Source of the DNA: Galbitalea sp036271875 | GTDB lineage: Bacteria > Actinomycetota > Actinomycetes > Actinomycetales > Microbacteriaceae | Direction: 5' to 3' | Length of the DNA: 64,000 nucleotides | NCBI GenBank assembly: GCA_036271875.1 | Contig: DATAZU010000010.1 | Coordinates: 1 to 64,000, forward strand | Shown: piece after piece, positions 41,691 to 50,473 of the stretch | How the letters are laid out: each line of letters starts with the position of its first letter | Position numbering within the stretch: the stretch's first letter is position 1 | Notes under the pieces: generated by a model | Seen by the model: only the letters and a program-made list of their open reading frames with translations | Told to the model about the DNA's origin: nothing | The model's database searches: none | Program-made: the position numbers and the translations under genes

Positions 41691-43112
41691 ATGACGACCA
41701 CCGAGTACGACCTCATTGTCATCGGCGCCGGCGCAGTCGGCGAAAACGTAGCGGATCGCGCAGTCCAGGGTGGCCTCACCGCCCTCATCATCGAGTCAGA
41801 ACTCGTGGGCGGTGAATGCTCGTACTGGGCCTGTATGCCCTCGAAGGCGCTCTTGCGCAGCGGCATGGTCTACCGCGCGGCCAAGAAGGTGGGCGGTGCG
41901 AGCGAGGCAATCACCAAGCCGCTGGATGTCGCGGCCACACTTGCCCGTCGCACCGCGATCATCCACGACTGGAATGACGATGGCCAGGTCGAGTGGCTCA
42001 AGGGCGCGCACATCGACCTCGCACGCGGGCACGGACGCATCACCGGGGTCAAGGAAGTCACGGTGGGTGACACCGTGTACACCGCCCGCCATGCGGTGTG
42101 CGTGAGTACCGGATCGGCGGCGCTCATGCCGGACATCCCGGGGCTCAAGGAGTCGAACCCGTGGAGTAGTCGCGAGGCGACGAGCGCGAAAAAGGCGCCG
42201 AAGTCACTCGCGATCATCGGAGGTGGAGTCGTCGCCGTCGAGATGGCAACGGCATACGCGAGCTTCGGTACAGCCGTCACGATCATGTCGCGGAGCCCGC
42301 TGCTCGCGGGACAGGAGCCGTTCGCGGGCAATCTCGTGACCGAGGCGCTGAAGGAGCTCGGTGCAACCGTGCTGCTCGCCGTCTCACCCACTAATGTTTC
42401 ACGGAACGATGGCGCGTTCGTGATCGAACTCGACAACGGACCGGCCGTCATCGCCGACGAGTTGCTCGTTGCAACCGGTCGCCTTCCGCGAAGTATGGAT
42501 CTCGGATTCGAGAACATCGGGCTCAAGCCGGGCACCTGGCTGGATGTCGACGACACCATGCTGGTCAAGGGATTCGACTGGCTCTACGCGACGGGCGACA
42601 TCAATCACCGCGTCCTGCTGACTCACCAGGGCAAGTATCAGGCCCGGGCCGCCGGCGACGTCATCGCTGCCCGAGCGCTCGGCAAGCCGGTTTATGACGA
42701 GAAATGGGGTGCGCACGTCGCGACGGCCGATCACGAGGCGATTCCCCAGGTCACGTTCAGCGATCCGGAGGTCGCTTCCGTTGGACTCACCGCGGCCGCG
42801 GCGGAAAAGGCAGGATACGACTTCCGTGTTGTCGACTACGACATGTCGTGGCTCGCCGGCACCGCGATTCAGGCCGACGGTTACAAGGGCCAGGCTCGGA
42901 TGATTGTCGACGAGAAGCGCAAGATCATTCTCGGCGTGACCTTCGTTGGCCAGGATGTCGGAGAACTGCTCCAGGCCGCGACCTTCGCGGTCGTTGGCGA
43001 GATCCCGCTGGACAGGCTCTGGCACGGCGTTCCCGCATACCCAACCATGAACGAGATTTGGCTGCGCCTTCTGGAGACCTACGGGCGCCCGGTCTCGTCC
43101 CCGCTGGGCTAG
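41691..43112 (+). CDS. FAD-dependent pyridine nucleotide-disulfide oxidoreductase
   Basis: 473 residues, lipoamide dehydrogenase/mercuric reductase family. FAD motif DLIVIGAGAVGENVADRA, redox pair in VGGECSYWACMPSKALL (C-x4-C kept), NAD motif AIIGGGVVAVEMATAYASFG, second FAD motif LYATGDINHRVLLTHQGKYQ. The C-terminal active-site region reads HGVPAYPTMNE where relatives have HAHPTLSE, so the His-Glu base is shifted or altered. Not clustered with 2-oxoacid dehydrogenase genes. Overlaps the convergent glycosyltransferase by four bases at its stop. Confidence 0.9.
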   Translation: MTTTEYDLIVIGAGAVGENVADRAVQGGLTALIIESELVGGECSYWACMPSKALLRSGMVYRAAKKVGGASEAITKPLDVAATLARRTAIIHDWNDDGQVEWLKGAHIDLARGHGRITGVKEVTVGDTVYTARHAVCVSTGSAALMPDIPGLKESNPWSSREATSAKKAPKSLAIIGGGVVAVEMATAYASFGTAVTIMSRSPLLAGQEPFAGNLVTEALKELGATVLLAVSPTNVSRNDGAFVIELDNGPAVIADELLVATGRLPRSMDLGFENIGLKPGTWLDVDDTMLVKGFDWLYATGDINHRVLLTHQGKYQARAAGDVIAARALGKPVYDEKWGAHVATADHEAIPQVTFSDPEVASVGLTAAAAEKAGYDFRVVDYDMSWLAGTAIQADGYKGQARMIVDEKRKIILGVTFVGQDVGELLQAATFAVVGEIPLDRLWHGVPAYPTMNEIWLRLLETYGRPVSSPLG

Positions 43113-44338
43113 TCGCGAGCAAGCAGCGATTCGTAGAGCGCGAGGTGCGACGCAGCTGACGTCGCCCAGGTGAACCCCTCGGCGAAGGAACGGGCCGATC
43201 GGCGAAGCCTGGCAACCCGCTCACCGTCCGCGCGATGGCTCAGGATCGCACCTGCCCACTCGGCGGGATCCCGGGAGTCGAGCAGATAGCCGGACTCCAG
43301 ATCGCTCACCGACTCCACCAGGCCCGTGCCGCGATAGGCGATCACCGGCGTGCCACTTGCCGCCGATTCGAGGGCTACAAGGCCGAAGGTCTCGGAATGC
43401 GAGGTCACGAGCGTGAACTCGGCCGCGGCCAGCAGATCGGCGAGAATCTCGCGATCCAGCGCCCCGACGAAGCGCACATCCTCCGAGACGCCGAGTTCTT
43501 TCGCTACCGCATCAAGGTGCGCGCGATATTGCTCATCCTGGGCTTCCCCCGCGATCACGAGGATTGGCGCCGGAGAAACCATAGACAGTTCGGCCAGCAC
43601 CCGAATTCCCAGCTCCTGGTCCTTGAGTGGCTGGATCCTGCCTGCGATCACGATCACGGGGCGGCTGGGTTCAAGGCCCAGAAGGGTGCGCAGTGCGGAA
43701 TTGTTGTGGGCGCGGTCGGGAGTGAAGAGCTCCGCATCAACGCCCGGCGGGATGACCCATAGGCGCTCGGCCGGGGTTCGCAGCTCATCGATCAGGGTGA
43801 GAACCTCTGCCGCCGAGCCAGCAACAACGGCATCGGCCTGGTTGCCGAGAAACGCCTCGCCGCGTAGCCGGCCCTCTGGTTCCGGCTCATCGCCGGGTGC
43901 CAGTAGGCGATTCTTCATGGCGCCGAGCGTGTGAAAGCTCTGGACGAATGGGATCCCGAGCTCAATCGCAACAGGAAGTGTCGCGAGCCCGCTCAACCAG
44001 TAGTGGGCGTGCAAGAGGTCGTAGCGGGGTGCGAGGCGACCGCTCAGCTGCGCGACGGCTTCGCCAAAATCGTCCGCGACATCCACAAGTCGATATTTCG
44101 GAATGGGAATCGGCGGTCCCGCGGCCAGACTTCTCAGCATTACCCCGTCGGCGAGTTCGCGTTCGGAGGGGTGCCCGGATGCCCGGGTCAGGAGGTCGAC
44201 CTCGACGCCGCGTCTGGCGAGCTGCGTCGCGACGGCCAGCATCGCGACGTTCATGCCGCCGGCATCTCGGCTGCCCGGGGCGTCTGCTGGCGACGTGTGC
44301 ATCGACACCATCGCGATTCGCCGAAGGCCGTCGCTCAT
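43109..44338 (-). CDS. GT4-family glycosyltransferase, MshA-like
   Basis: 409 residues from ATG 44338 (the longer ORF from 44395 is rejected). N-terminus SMHTSPADAPGSRDAGGMNV matches D-inositol-3-phosphate glycosyltransferase MshA, first step of mycothiol synthesis. Catalytic-fold motifs LHAHYWLSG, IPPGVDAELFTP, VIAGRIQPLKD, E-x7-E in SETFGLVALESAASG. The order mshA next to other mycothiol genes is not seen here, so MshA is likely but not proven. Confidence 0.8.
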   Translation of the reverse strand: MSDGLRRIAMVSMHTSPADAPGSRDAGGMNVAMLAVATQLARRGVEVDLLTRASGHPSERELADGVMLRSLAAGPPIPIPKYRLVDVADDFGEAVAQLSGRLAPRYDLLHAHYWLSGLATLPVAIELGIPFVQSFHTLGAMKNRLLAPGDEPEPEGRLRGEAFLGNQADAVVAGSAAEVLTLIDELRTPAERLWVIPPGVDAELFTPDRAHNNSALRTLLGLEPSRPVIVIAGRIQPLKDQELGIRVLAELSMVSPAPILVIAGEAQDEQYRAHLDAVAKELGVSEDVRFVGALDREILADLLAAAEFTLVTSHSETFGLVALESAASGTPVIAYRGTGLVESVSDLESGYLLDSRDPAEWAGAILSHRADGERVARLRRSARSFAEGFTWATSAASHLALYESLLARD

Positions 44339-44385
44339 GGTGCCACTGTATTGTGCAAACGAATCATCGCGAGAAGGAGTGGTCC

Positions 44386-45201
44386 ATGGCCGCACAGAAA
44401 ACCATCGTTCTCACGGGGGCGAGTTCCGGACTCGGGGCAATCGCCGCACGAGAACTGGCGAAAGACGGATGGCAAGTTGCCGTTGTCGGCCGCAATCCCG
44501 AACGAACGAACGCCGTCGCGCAAGCCGTTGGCGGCACCGCGTTCCTCGCCGACTACGACCGACTCGATGATGTTCGCGCGCTTGCGGCGGCCATCCTCGA
44601 GCGCTATCCGGTCATCGACGTGCTCGCTAACAACGCCGGCGGTCTGGTGAGCCGACGCGGGACGACAGCCGACGGCAACGAACGCACTTTCCAGCACAAC
44701 CACCTCGCGCCATTCCTTCTCACCAACCTGCTTCTCGAGCGGTTAAGCAGGAGCACTGCCCGGGTCATCAACACGGCAAGCTCGGCAAACGAAATCGGTC
44801 ACGTGAATCTCGCCGACCTGAACTCACGCCGCCGTCCGTATCTCGGCGGGTGGCGTGCATACGGCACCGCGAAACTCGAGACAATCATGTTCACGCGCGA
44901 ACTCGCCCGGCGTACCCCGCTGACCGCGTACTCGTTCCACCCCGGCTTCGTCGCCACGTCGTTCGCCTCAGATTCCGTCGGCGGACGCGCGCTGATGCGA
45001 CTGACAAACGCGATGCAGCTTTCGCCGGACGCTGGCGCTGCACCCCTCGTGGAGCTAGCAGAACGCGAAGCAATTGATGTGCCAAACGGCACATACTTCG
45101 ACGGTCTGAAGCCCCTCGGCCGCGCGCGTGCGCAGGCCAATAACGAGAAGCTGGCGAGTGACCTCTGGGAAGCGAGCCTGACGCTCACAGGCCTTGCATA
45201 G
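44386..45201 (+). CDS. Short-chain dehydrogenase
   Basis: 271 residues from ATG 44386 behind gagaaggag (the ORF from 43897 is an artefact of the antisense gene). Rossmann TGASSGLGAIAAREL, NNAG in VLANNAGGL, catalytic Tyr-x3-Lys in RAYGTAKLETI, Ser in NTASSANEIG. Resembles retinol-dehydrogenase-like SDRs. Substrate unknown. Divergent from the glycosyltransferase with a 47-bp gap. Confidence 0.9.
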   Translation: MAAQKTIVLTGASSGLGAIAARELAKDGWQVAVVGRNPERTNAVAQAVGGTAFLADYDRLDDVRALAAAILERYPVIDVLANNAGGLVSRRGTTADGNERTFQHNHLAPFLLTNLLLERLSRSTARVINTASSANEIGHVNLADLNSRRRPYLGGWRAYGTAKLETIMFTRELARRTPLTAYSFHPGFVATSFASDSVGGRALMRLTNAMQLSPDAGAAPLVELAEREAIDVPNGTYFDGLKPLGRARAQANNEKLASDLWEASLTLTGLA

Positions 45202-45236
45202 GCCCGGTTCAGACCGCGTGTTCTATCCTTGCTAAC

Positions 45237-45848
45237 ATGCTCCCCGCTGGCTCGGTACGCCGCTCGTTCTCGCTGCGCGCCGCAGTGGTGGTCGTTGCGA
45301 TCGGTGCTGCAGTCGCGCTCGCCGGATGCTCGGGATCCGGCTCCGACGGCTCCACGTCTTCGCCGAAACCATCGCACAGCAAGACCACGTCGAAGCCGAA
45401 GCCAACGCCAACTCCCACGTTCGCGGCCCTGAAGTACACCTGCAACAGCATCCTGCCGCCCGCCACCCTCCAGGTCTTCACGTCCAAGCAGAGCGCGGGT
45501 TTCACACTGCAGAATGACTACCTGCAGCGCATGGAAAACATCGGCTCCAATTTGGTCATGTTCAACACATACGGCGGCATTCTCTGCCAGTGGGCGTACC
45601 CGGATGCTGCCAACAGTGTCGACTACGCCTTCTCACCGATCACCTCCGACCAGGCGACAACACAACAGGCGACCCTCACGTCGACCGGCTACGTCGGAAC
45701 ACAGAAGGATCACGGCACGCTGTATGCCAATACGGACACCGCCGACTACCCGGACGAATACCTGTTCATCGACGGGTATTGGTTCCAGGCATCAAGCGAC
45801 AACCTGATGCAGCTCATCGTTGACAACGTTTTCGTGACCGGATCGTAG
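45237..45848 (+). CDS. Putative lipoprotein
   Basis: 203 residues. Basic N-terminus, hydrophobic stretch and lipobox VALAGC with Cys31, then a Ser/Thr/Pro/Lys linker (STSSPKPSHSKTTSKPKP) and a folded domain with two Cys (YTCNSILPP; GGILCQWAYP). Exported and lipid-anchored. Function unknown. It ends 1 bp before the convergent amidase gene. Confidence 0.85.
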   Translation: MLPAGSVRRSFSLRAAVVVVAIGAAVALAGCSGSGSDGSTSSPKPSHSKTTSKPKPTPTPTFAALKYTCNSILPPATLQVFTSKQSAGFTLQNDYLQRMENIGSNLVMFNTYGGILCQWAYPDAANSVDYAFSPITSDQATTQQATLTSTGYVGTQKDHGTLYANTDTADYPDEYLFIDGYWFQASSDNLMQLIVDNVFVTGS

Positions 45849-45849
45849 G

Positions 45850-47265
45850 TCACCACATCGGCGGGTGCCGCCGCTGCCAGCCGATTCGACGCTCAAGTTG
45901 AGCTCCCAGCGCGAACAGTTTCGCTTCACCGCCGGGTCGCCCAACGAGCTGTACCCCCATGGGCAGCCCGCCCTCCGTCTGTGAAATCGGGAGCGTGATC
46001 GCGGGGAGCCCGGTGACATTCACGAAGGAGGTGAACGGCGTGTATTGCACCTGTTGCGCAAAGTTCAGTTCCGGATCATCGCTCGAATACCAGCCGATCG
46101 GTCGCGGAGTCTGCGCCATTGCTGGCGTAAGAACCGCGTCGAATCCGGCGAACTGACGGTTGATCGATCGCTCGAATGAGGTCAGAGTCGAGAGCGCCGA
46201 CCCGAGTTCTCGCGCCGTCAGCTCGCGGCCGCGTTCGACGAGCCAGCGGGTCAGCGGTTCGAGCAGGTCGAGCTGGTCACCCTCGGCCGGCAGTTCGGAT
46301 GCCCCCGCCTGCCAGACCGTCCGGAACGCGGGTGCGTAGCTGTCGTCGGGCTCGAGCGCAACGTCTTCGATTCCGTGTCCGATCGCGCTGAACTCGGTAA
46401 TCGCGAGCTCGAGCGCTGTTGTCGCTTCGCGCTCGAGCCGGATCTCGTAGGCATCGTCCCACGGCGATGTCGTCATGACTCCGAGTTGGAATCGTCCCTC
46501 ACCGCGGGTCGCCGGGCCGAGAAACGCCCCGCCGTCCCAGCCCGGCGATCGAACGGAGTATTGATAGGGCGAACCGGCGATCATCGCATCAAGCAGCATT
46601 GCCGCATCCGCAACGTTGCGGGCGAGCGGGCCAGTCGTCACGAGCCCCCCGAGTGTTGTGAGACCGGAGCCGGACGGCACGACCCCACGCCCCGGCTTCA
46701 CGCCGACAAGCCCGGTTGCCGCAGCGGGGATTCGGATGGATCCCCCGCCGTCCGAGCCCGTCGCTACGGGCAGCAGTCCGGCCGAAACGGCGACAGCAGC
46801 TCCCCCACTGCTTCCGCCCGCGCCCAGGTCGAGCTGCCACGGATTTCGCGCCGGGGGCGCGACCAGCGATTCGGTGTAGCTCGGCATCCCGAATTCCGGC
46901 GCGTTCGTCTTGCCGAGGCTGATGGCTCCAGCCGCATCCAGGATCTCGACCAGCTCGTCGGACTTGTCCGGAATGAAGTTCTCAAACAGTCGCGAACCGA
47001 AGGTCGTCCGCACTCCCGCCCGACGAGTGAGGTCCTTATCGCCGGACGGCAGGCCCCACAGTGCGGCGGTCGTCGGGACGAGCTGCTCCAGATCCTTCGC
47101 CCTCGCCGTCGCGGCATCCGCAGTAACGGTAGTAAACGCGCCCAGCTCTGGGTTCACACGTTCGACTCGCTGAAGGTAGTGCGTCACCAGTTCGAGCGGA
47201 GTGATCTCACCGCGGTGGAGCCAGTCCCATTGCTCCTGGGCACTCAGGTGATGTAGTTCGAACAT
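45850..47265 (-). CDS. Amidase (amidase-signature family)
   Basis: 471 residues from ATG 47265 (the ORF extension to 47409 lies in the regulatory gap). Catalytic Lys78 in LPSGDKDLT, cis-Ser region GAGGSSGGAAVAVSAG (about 149-164), nucleophile Ser176 in GSDGGGSIRIPA. Similar enzymes hydrolyse amide bonds in a wide range of substrates, and GatA is a relative, but no gatB/gatC is nearby, so this is a stand-alone amidase. Confidence 0.92.
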   Translation of the reverse strand: MFELHHLSAQEQWDWLHRGEITPLELVTHYLQRVERVNPELGAFTTVTADAATARAKDLEQLVPTTAALWGLPSGDKDLTRRAGVRTTFGSRLFENFIPDKSDELVEILDAAGAISLGKTNAPEFGMPSYTESLVAPPARNPWQLDLGAGGSSGGAAVAVSAGLLPVATGSDGGGSIRIPAAATGLVGVKPGRGVVPSGSGLTTLGGLVTTGPLARNVADAAMLLDAMIAGSPYQYSVRSPGWDGGAFLGPATRGEGRFQLGVMTTSPWDDAYEIRLEREATTALELAITEFSAIGHGIEDVALEPDDSYAPAFRTVWQAGASELPAEGDQLDLLEPLTRWLVERGRELTARELGSALSTLTSFERSINRQFAGFDAVLTPAMAQTPRPIGWYSSDDPELNFAQQVQYTPFTSFVNVTGLPAITLPISQTEGGLPMGVQLVGRPGGEAKLFALGAQLERRIGWQRRHPPMW

Positions 47266-47334
47266 GAGTTGATCGTAAAGTCTTGGCCGTCTTTTTGGGC
47301 GCCGCCGCCCCTGCGGCGATGTATCGCCTTGGGG

Positions 47335-47359
47335 TTGTTCGACGCACAGCGTCGAACAA
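47335..47359. terminator. Perfect hairpin in the amidase/GntR gap
   Basis: Arms ttgttcgacgc (47335-47345) and gcgtcgaacaa (47349-47359), loop aca. Very stable 11-bp stem upstream of the amidase (minus) and of the GntR operon (plus). No T-tract follows on either strand, so it may be a regulatory or protein-binding dyad rather than a terminator. A GC-rich hairpin-like tract ccgccgcccctgcggcg lies just upstream at about 47303. Confidence 0.55.
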
Positions 47360-47394
47360 GCGCGCTCGTTTCCGAGTAACTCGGAATCATCCCC

Positions 47395-47437
47395 TTGACA
47401 CGTGCTCAAAAGGCTGGTTGGTTAGTTACATGACTAA
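47395..47437 (+). promoter_or_regulatory. Promoter/operator region of the GntR-ABC operon
   Basis: A consensus -35 TTGACA (47395-47400) is followed by the dyad ttagt-tacatg-actaa (47422-47437), a plausible operator for the GntR protein encoded 28 bp downstream. A clear -10 box at 16-18 bp spacing is not visible, so the promoter call is weaker than the dyad. Confidence 0.5.
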
Positions 47438-47465
47438 TGGACCAGTGAGGCTGTGATCGATAGCG

Positions 47466-47819
47466 ATGGATGATTCGCGCCCGATCTTCCTGCAGATTTC
47501 GGAAGCCATCGAGAACGACATCCTGAGTGGGGCGCTGCCCGAGGAGGGACAGGTGCCCTCGACCAACGAATTCGCTTCGTTCTATCGCATCAACCCCGCA
47601 ACGGCGGGCAAGGGCGTCAACCTCCTGGTCGACGAAGGAATCCTCTACAAGAAGCGGGGCATTGGAATGTTCGTCCGCGCGGGCGCGTTCGAGCGCCTTG
47701 CCACCCAACGACGCAGCAAGTTCGAGGCGGAGTTCATACGCCCGCTGGTTGTCGAAGCCGACAAGCTCGGCATCACCCAGGCACAACTGATCACCATGAT
47801 CCAAAAGGAAGAGCACTAA
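47466..47819 (+). CDS. GntR-family regulator, YtrA subfamily
   Basis: 117 residues: N-terminal winged helix (PIFLQISEAIENDILSGALP, QVPSTNEFASFYRINPATAG, GILYKKRGIGMFV) with only a short C-terminal dimer helix, as in YtrA regulators. These typically sit first in ABC transporter operons and repress them. The stop codon directly abuts the ATG of the ATPase gene. Confidence 0.92.
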   Translation: MDDSRPIFLQISEAIENDILSGALPEEGQVPSTNEFASFYRINPATAGKGVNLLVDEGILYKKRGIGMFVRAGAFERLATQRRSKFEAEFIRPLVVEADKLGITQAQLITMIQKEEH

Positions 47820-48710
47820 ATGACCAGCGTTGTCGAGGTCTCCGGCCTCACCAAGAGATTCGGAAAGTTCTCAGCGGTTGACGATGTCAGCTTCGGGATC
47901 GAAGAAAACACCATCTATGGTTTGCTCGGCCGCAACGGCGCGGGCAAGACCACCATGATGCAGCTGCTCACCGGCCAACAGTTTGCAACGACCGGGACGA
48001 TCAGCGTCTTCGGCCAGTCGCCGGTCGAGAACGCGTCCGTGCTGAGCAAAGTCTGCTTCATCAAGGAGAGCCAGGCCTACCCCGAGGACTTCCGCCCGAA
48101 GCACGTGTTCGCGAGCGCACCGTGGTTCTTCGAGCACTGGGATGCCGCGTTCGCGGAGCGGCTCATCCGCGATTTCAACGTTCCCATCAACCGCAGGATC
48201 AAGAAGCTCTCCCGGGGGCAACTCTCCGCAGTCGGCGTCATCGTTGGGCTCGCCTCGCGCGCACCCCTCACGTTCTTCGACGAGCCCTACCTCGGGCTGG
48301 ATGCCGTGGCTCGCCAGATCTTCTACGACCGACTCCTCGAGGACTTTGCGGAGCATCCGCGCACGGTCATTCTGTCTACGCACCTCATCGACGAGGTCAG
48401 CGCGCTGCTCGAGCACGTGATTGTCATCGACGGCGGTCGAATCATCATCGACGAGGACGCGGACGCGCTGCGCGGTTCCGCCGCGACGGTTGCCGGCACC
48501 AAGGCGGCGGTCGACGTATTCGTCGCCAAACGAACGGTGATTCATCGCGAAAACCTGGGCGGCCTGACATCCGTCACCCTGGACCACCTGGGTGAGTCCG
48601 ACCGCGCTGCCGCGAGGAGAGCCGGACTCGATGTCGGGCAGGTGTCGCTGCAGCAACTCATCGTCCGCAAGACCAGCATCCCCGAGGCCGAATTTGGAGC
48701 CCAGTCATGA
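47820..48710 (+). CDS. ABC transporter ATP-binding protein
   Basis: 296 residues. Walker A GLLGRNGAGKTTMMQLL, signature KKLSRGQLSAVGV (LSRGQ variant), Walker B LTFFDEPYLGLDAVAR, switch ILSTHLIDEVSAL. Of the YtrB/NatA type. It pairs with the next permease (ATGA overlap). Substrate unknown; antibiotic or envelope-stress exporters are common in YtrA-controlled systems. Confidence 0.93.
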   Translation: MTSVVEVSGLTKRFGKFSAVDDVSFGIEENTIYGLLGRNGAGKTTMMQLLTGQQFATTGTISVFGQSPVENASVLSKVCFIKESQAYPEDFRPKHVFASAPWFFEHWDAAFAERLIRDFNVPINRRIKKLSRGQLSAVGVIVGLASRAPLTFFDEPYLGLDAVARQIFYDRLLEDFAEHPRTVILSTHLIDEVSALLEHVIVIDGGRIIIDEDADALRGSAATVAGTKAAVDVFVAKRTVIHRENLGGLTSVTLDHLGESDRAAARRAGLDVGQVSLQQLIVRKTSIPEAEFGAQS

Positions 48711-49486
48711 CCGCAACAGCAGCAGCAACATCCGCAGTACCGTCCCGCGAATTCGGGGCGGGCAGGCACGTAATCGCCGTTCTTCGTCTGCTCTTCGTCA
48801 ACAAAGCGCAACTGCTGTACGTCCCAATCGGTGGCCAGGTCGCGATCTTCCTGCTCAACTACGCCATCTGGTGGATCATCGTCGTCGCAGCGGGCGCAAA
48901 CCCCGGTGACCATCCGAAGATTCACCTCGAGTACTCGGGCGCCGTGCTATACACCTTCGTGTTCGCGATGATCATCGCCGTGCAGGCGATGTTGCGCACC
49001 TTCCCGTTTTCGCTCGGCTTCGGGGTGACCCGGCGCGACTTCTACCTCGGCTCGTCCGTGGCCTTCGTCATCCTCGCCGCAATCTTCGCCGCCGTGGTGA
49101 CGCTGCTCGGATCGATCGAGCTGGCAACCAAAGGCTGGGGCATCGGGGGCTACCTGTTCGCGCCGGCCTACTTCAGTGACACGTTCTGGTTGGCCCGTTT
49201 TGCGGTGTATTTCCTGCTGCTGCTTCTTCTGATGTTCGTTGGTGCCCTCGTTTCGGCCATATACATGCGTTGGCGCGCGTTCGGGGTTTCGCTGTTCTTC
49301 ATCCTGCTCGGTGTTGTCATCGTCGGGGTAATCGCGGCGGTCACCCTGACTCACGAATGGGATGCAACGTCGAGCTGGGTCAACCGGACCGGAGCGTTCG
49401 GACTCGTCGTCTGGTCACTGGTGCCCACCGCGATCTGCGCTGTCGGCGGCTTCCTGGTGCTGCGGCGGGCGACGCCCAAGTCGTGA
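48707..49486 (+). CDS. ABC transporter permease
   Basis: 259 residues, six membrane helices: VPIGGQVAIFLLNYAIWWII, VLYTFVFAMIIAVQAM, SSVAFVILAAIFAAVVTLLG, FAVYFLLLLLLMFVGALVSA, LFFILLGVVIVGVIAAVT, GLVVWSLVPTAICAVGGFLV. The FSLGFGVTRRDFYLGSS loop after helix 2 is typical of such permeases. Completes the GntR-ABC operon. Confidence 0.88.
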   Translation: MTATAAATSAVPSREFGAGRHVIAVLRLLFVNKAQLLYVPIGGQVAIFLLNYAIWWIIVVAAGANPGDHPKIHLEYSGAVLYTFVFAMIIAVQAMLRTFPFSLGFGVTRRDFYLGSSVAFVILAAIFAAVVTLLGSIELATKGWGIGGYLFAPAYFSDTFWLARFAVYFLLLLLLMFVGALVSAIYMRWRAFGVSLFFILLGVVIVGVIAAVTLTHEWDATSSWVNRTGAFGLVVWSLVPTAICAVGGFLVLRRATPKS

Positions 49487-49525
49487 GCTTCGGCGCGAGG
49501 TATGGCATGCCGGTAGCGTTGTCGC

Positions 49526-49852
49526 ATGGGCTACCTGTACCTCGCCGCCGCCATCATCAGCGAGGTGATCGCGACCAGCTTTCTCAAGTTTGCGAGCGGC
49601 CCGAAGAGCGTCTGGTGGGCATACATCATCGTTGGGGTCGGCTACATTCTCTCCTTCGTTTTGCTCTCGCTTACCCTTCGAGTGGGGGTGCCGCTCGGGA
49701 TCGCCTACGCAATCTGGGCGGGTGTCGGAGTGGTCGCGGTGGCCATCATCAGCTGGGCGGTGTTCCACGAGTCGCTGACCTGGCAGCAGATCGTCGGGAT
49801 GGTTCTCGTCATCGCCGGCGTTGGGCTGCTTGAGCTCGGTGGCAGACACTGA
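49526..49852 (+). CDS. Small multidrug resistance (SMR) efflux protein
   Basis: 108 residues, four helices. Conserved membrane Glu13 in AAAIISEVIATSFLKFA, GIAYAIWAGVGVVAVAIISW, and the last helix GMVLVIAGVGLLELG are diagnostic of EmrE/SugE-type proton-driven cation exporters. A single gene, so probably a homodimer. It starts 39 bp after the ABC permease. Confidence 0.93.
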   Translation: MGYLYLAAAIISEVIATSFLKFASGPKSVWWAYIIVGVGYILSFVLLSLTLRVGVPLGIAYAIWAGVGVVAVAIISWAVFHESLTWQQIVGMVLVIAGVGLLELGGRH

Positions 49853-49860
49853 GCGCCGAC

Positions 49861-49881
49861 CCTTCGACGGGCTCGGGGACC
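49861..49881 (+). repeat. Short interspersed element, copy 4
   Basis: ccttcgacgggctcggggac, between the SMR gene and the convergent GNAT gene. Compared with copy 3 it differs at two positions (aggctcagg to gggctcggg). Confidence 0.75.
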
Positions 49882-49884
49882 GAA

Positions 49885-50463
49885 CTACCGGAGGGTCTTC
49901 TGCATGGTGACGGTGCCGAGCCAGCGACCGTACTTGAAACCGACCTTGCCCATGCGACCGGTCTCCTTGAATCCAAATTTCTCGTGCATCTGGATTGATG
50001 CCTCGGCACCCCGGTCCGCGATCACGACGATCACCTGCTTTACGCCCGCCGCCTTGCACTCGGTCAGGAGACGATCGAGGAGGCTCTTGCCGAGCCCCCG
50101 ACCCGTCGCGGCCGGTCCGAGGTAGATGGACAACTCGACGGTTCGGCGGTTGGACTTGTTCCCTTGCCACGGGTAGACCCACGCGACACCAAGCAGTTGA
50201 CCGCTTGGGCTCTCGGCAACGAGATAGGGCAGCCGAAGTTGTGTGCCGGTATCGAATTTCTTTCGCATGGCCGCGAGAGTCTGAGCGCCATCGTCGAAGG
50301 TAATGCTCGAGTTGAGCACGTAGTGGTTGTAGATCTCACGGACGCTCGGAAGGTCCTCCTGGGTGGCCGGACGAATCACGTATTCGAAGCCGGGATCGGG
50401 CGCTGGCACGGGACGAAGGTGCTGCGGAAGCTGTCGGCGGGTCTCGTACTCTTCCTCTAGCAC
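49885..50463 (-). CDS. GNAT-family N-acetyltransferase, phosphinothricin-acetyltransferase-like
   Basis: 192 residues from GTG 50463 (the longer ORF to 50694 runs antisense to ung). The GNAT core has YVIRPATQEDLPSVREIYNH at the start, YLGPAATGRGLGKSLLDRLL (acetyl-CoA-binding R/Q-x-x-G-x-G/A loop) and MHEKFGFKETGRM. Members of the PAT/Bar group have a similar N-terminus and detoxify amino-acid analogues, but the substrate here is unproven. Confidence 0.88.
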   Translation of the reverse strand: MLEEEYETRRQLPQHLRPVPAPDPGFEYVIRPATQEDLPSVREIYNHYVLNSSITFDDGAQTLAAMRKKFDTGTQLRLPYLVAESPSGQLLGVAWVYPWQGNKSNRRTVELSIYLGPAATGRGLGKSLLDRLLTECKAAGVKQVIVVIADRGAEASIQMHEKFGFKETGRMGKVGFKYGRWLGTVTMQKTLR

Positions 50464-50473
50464 GGTGTGCAGC

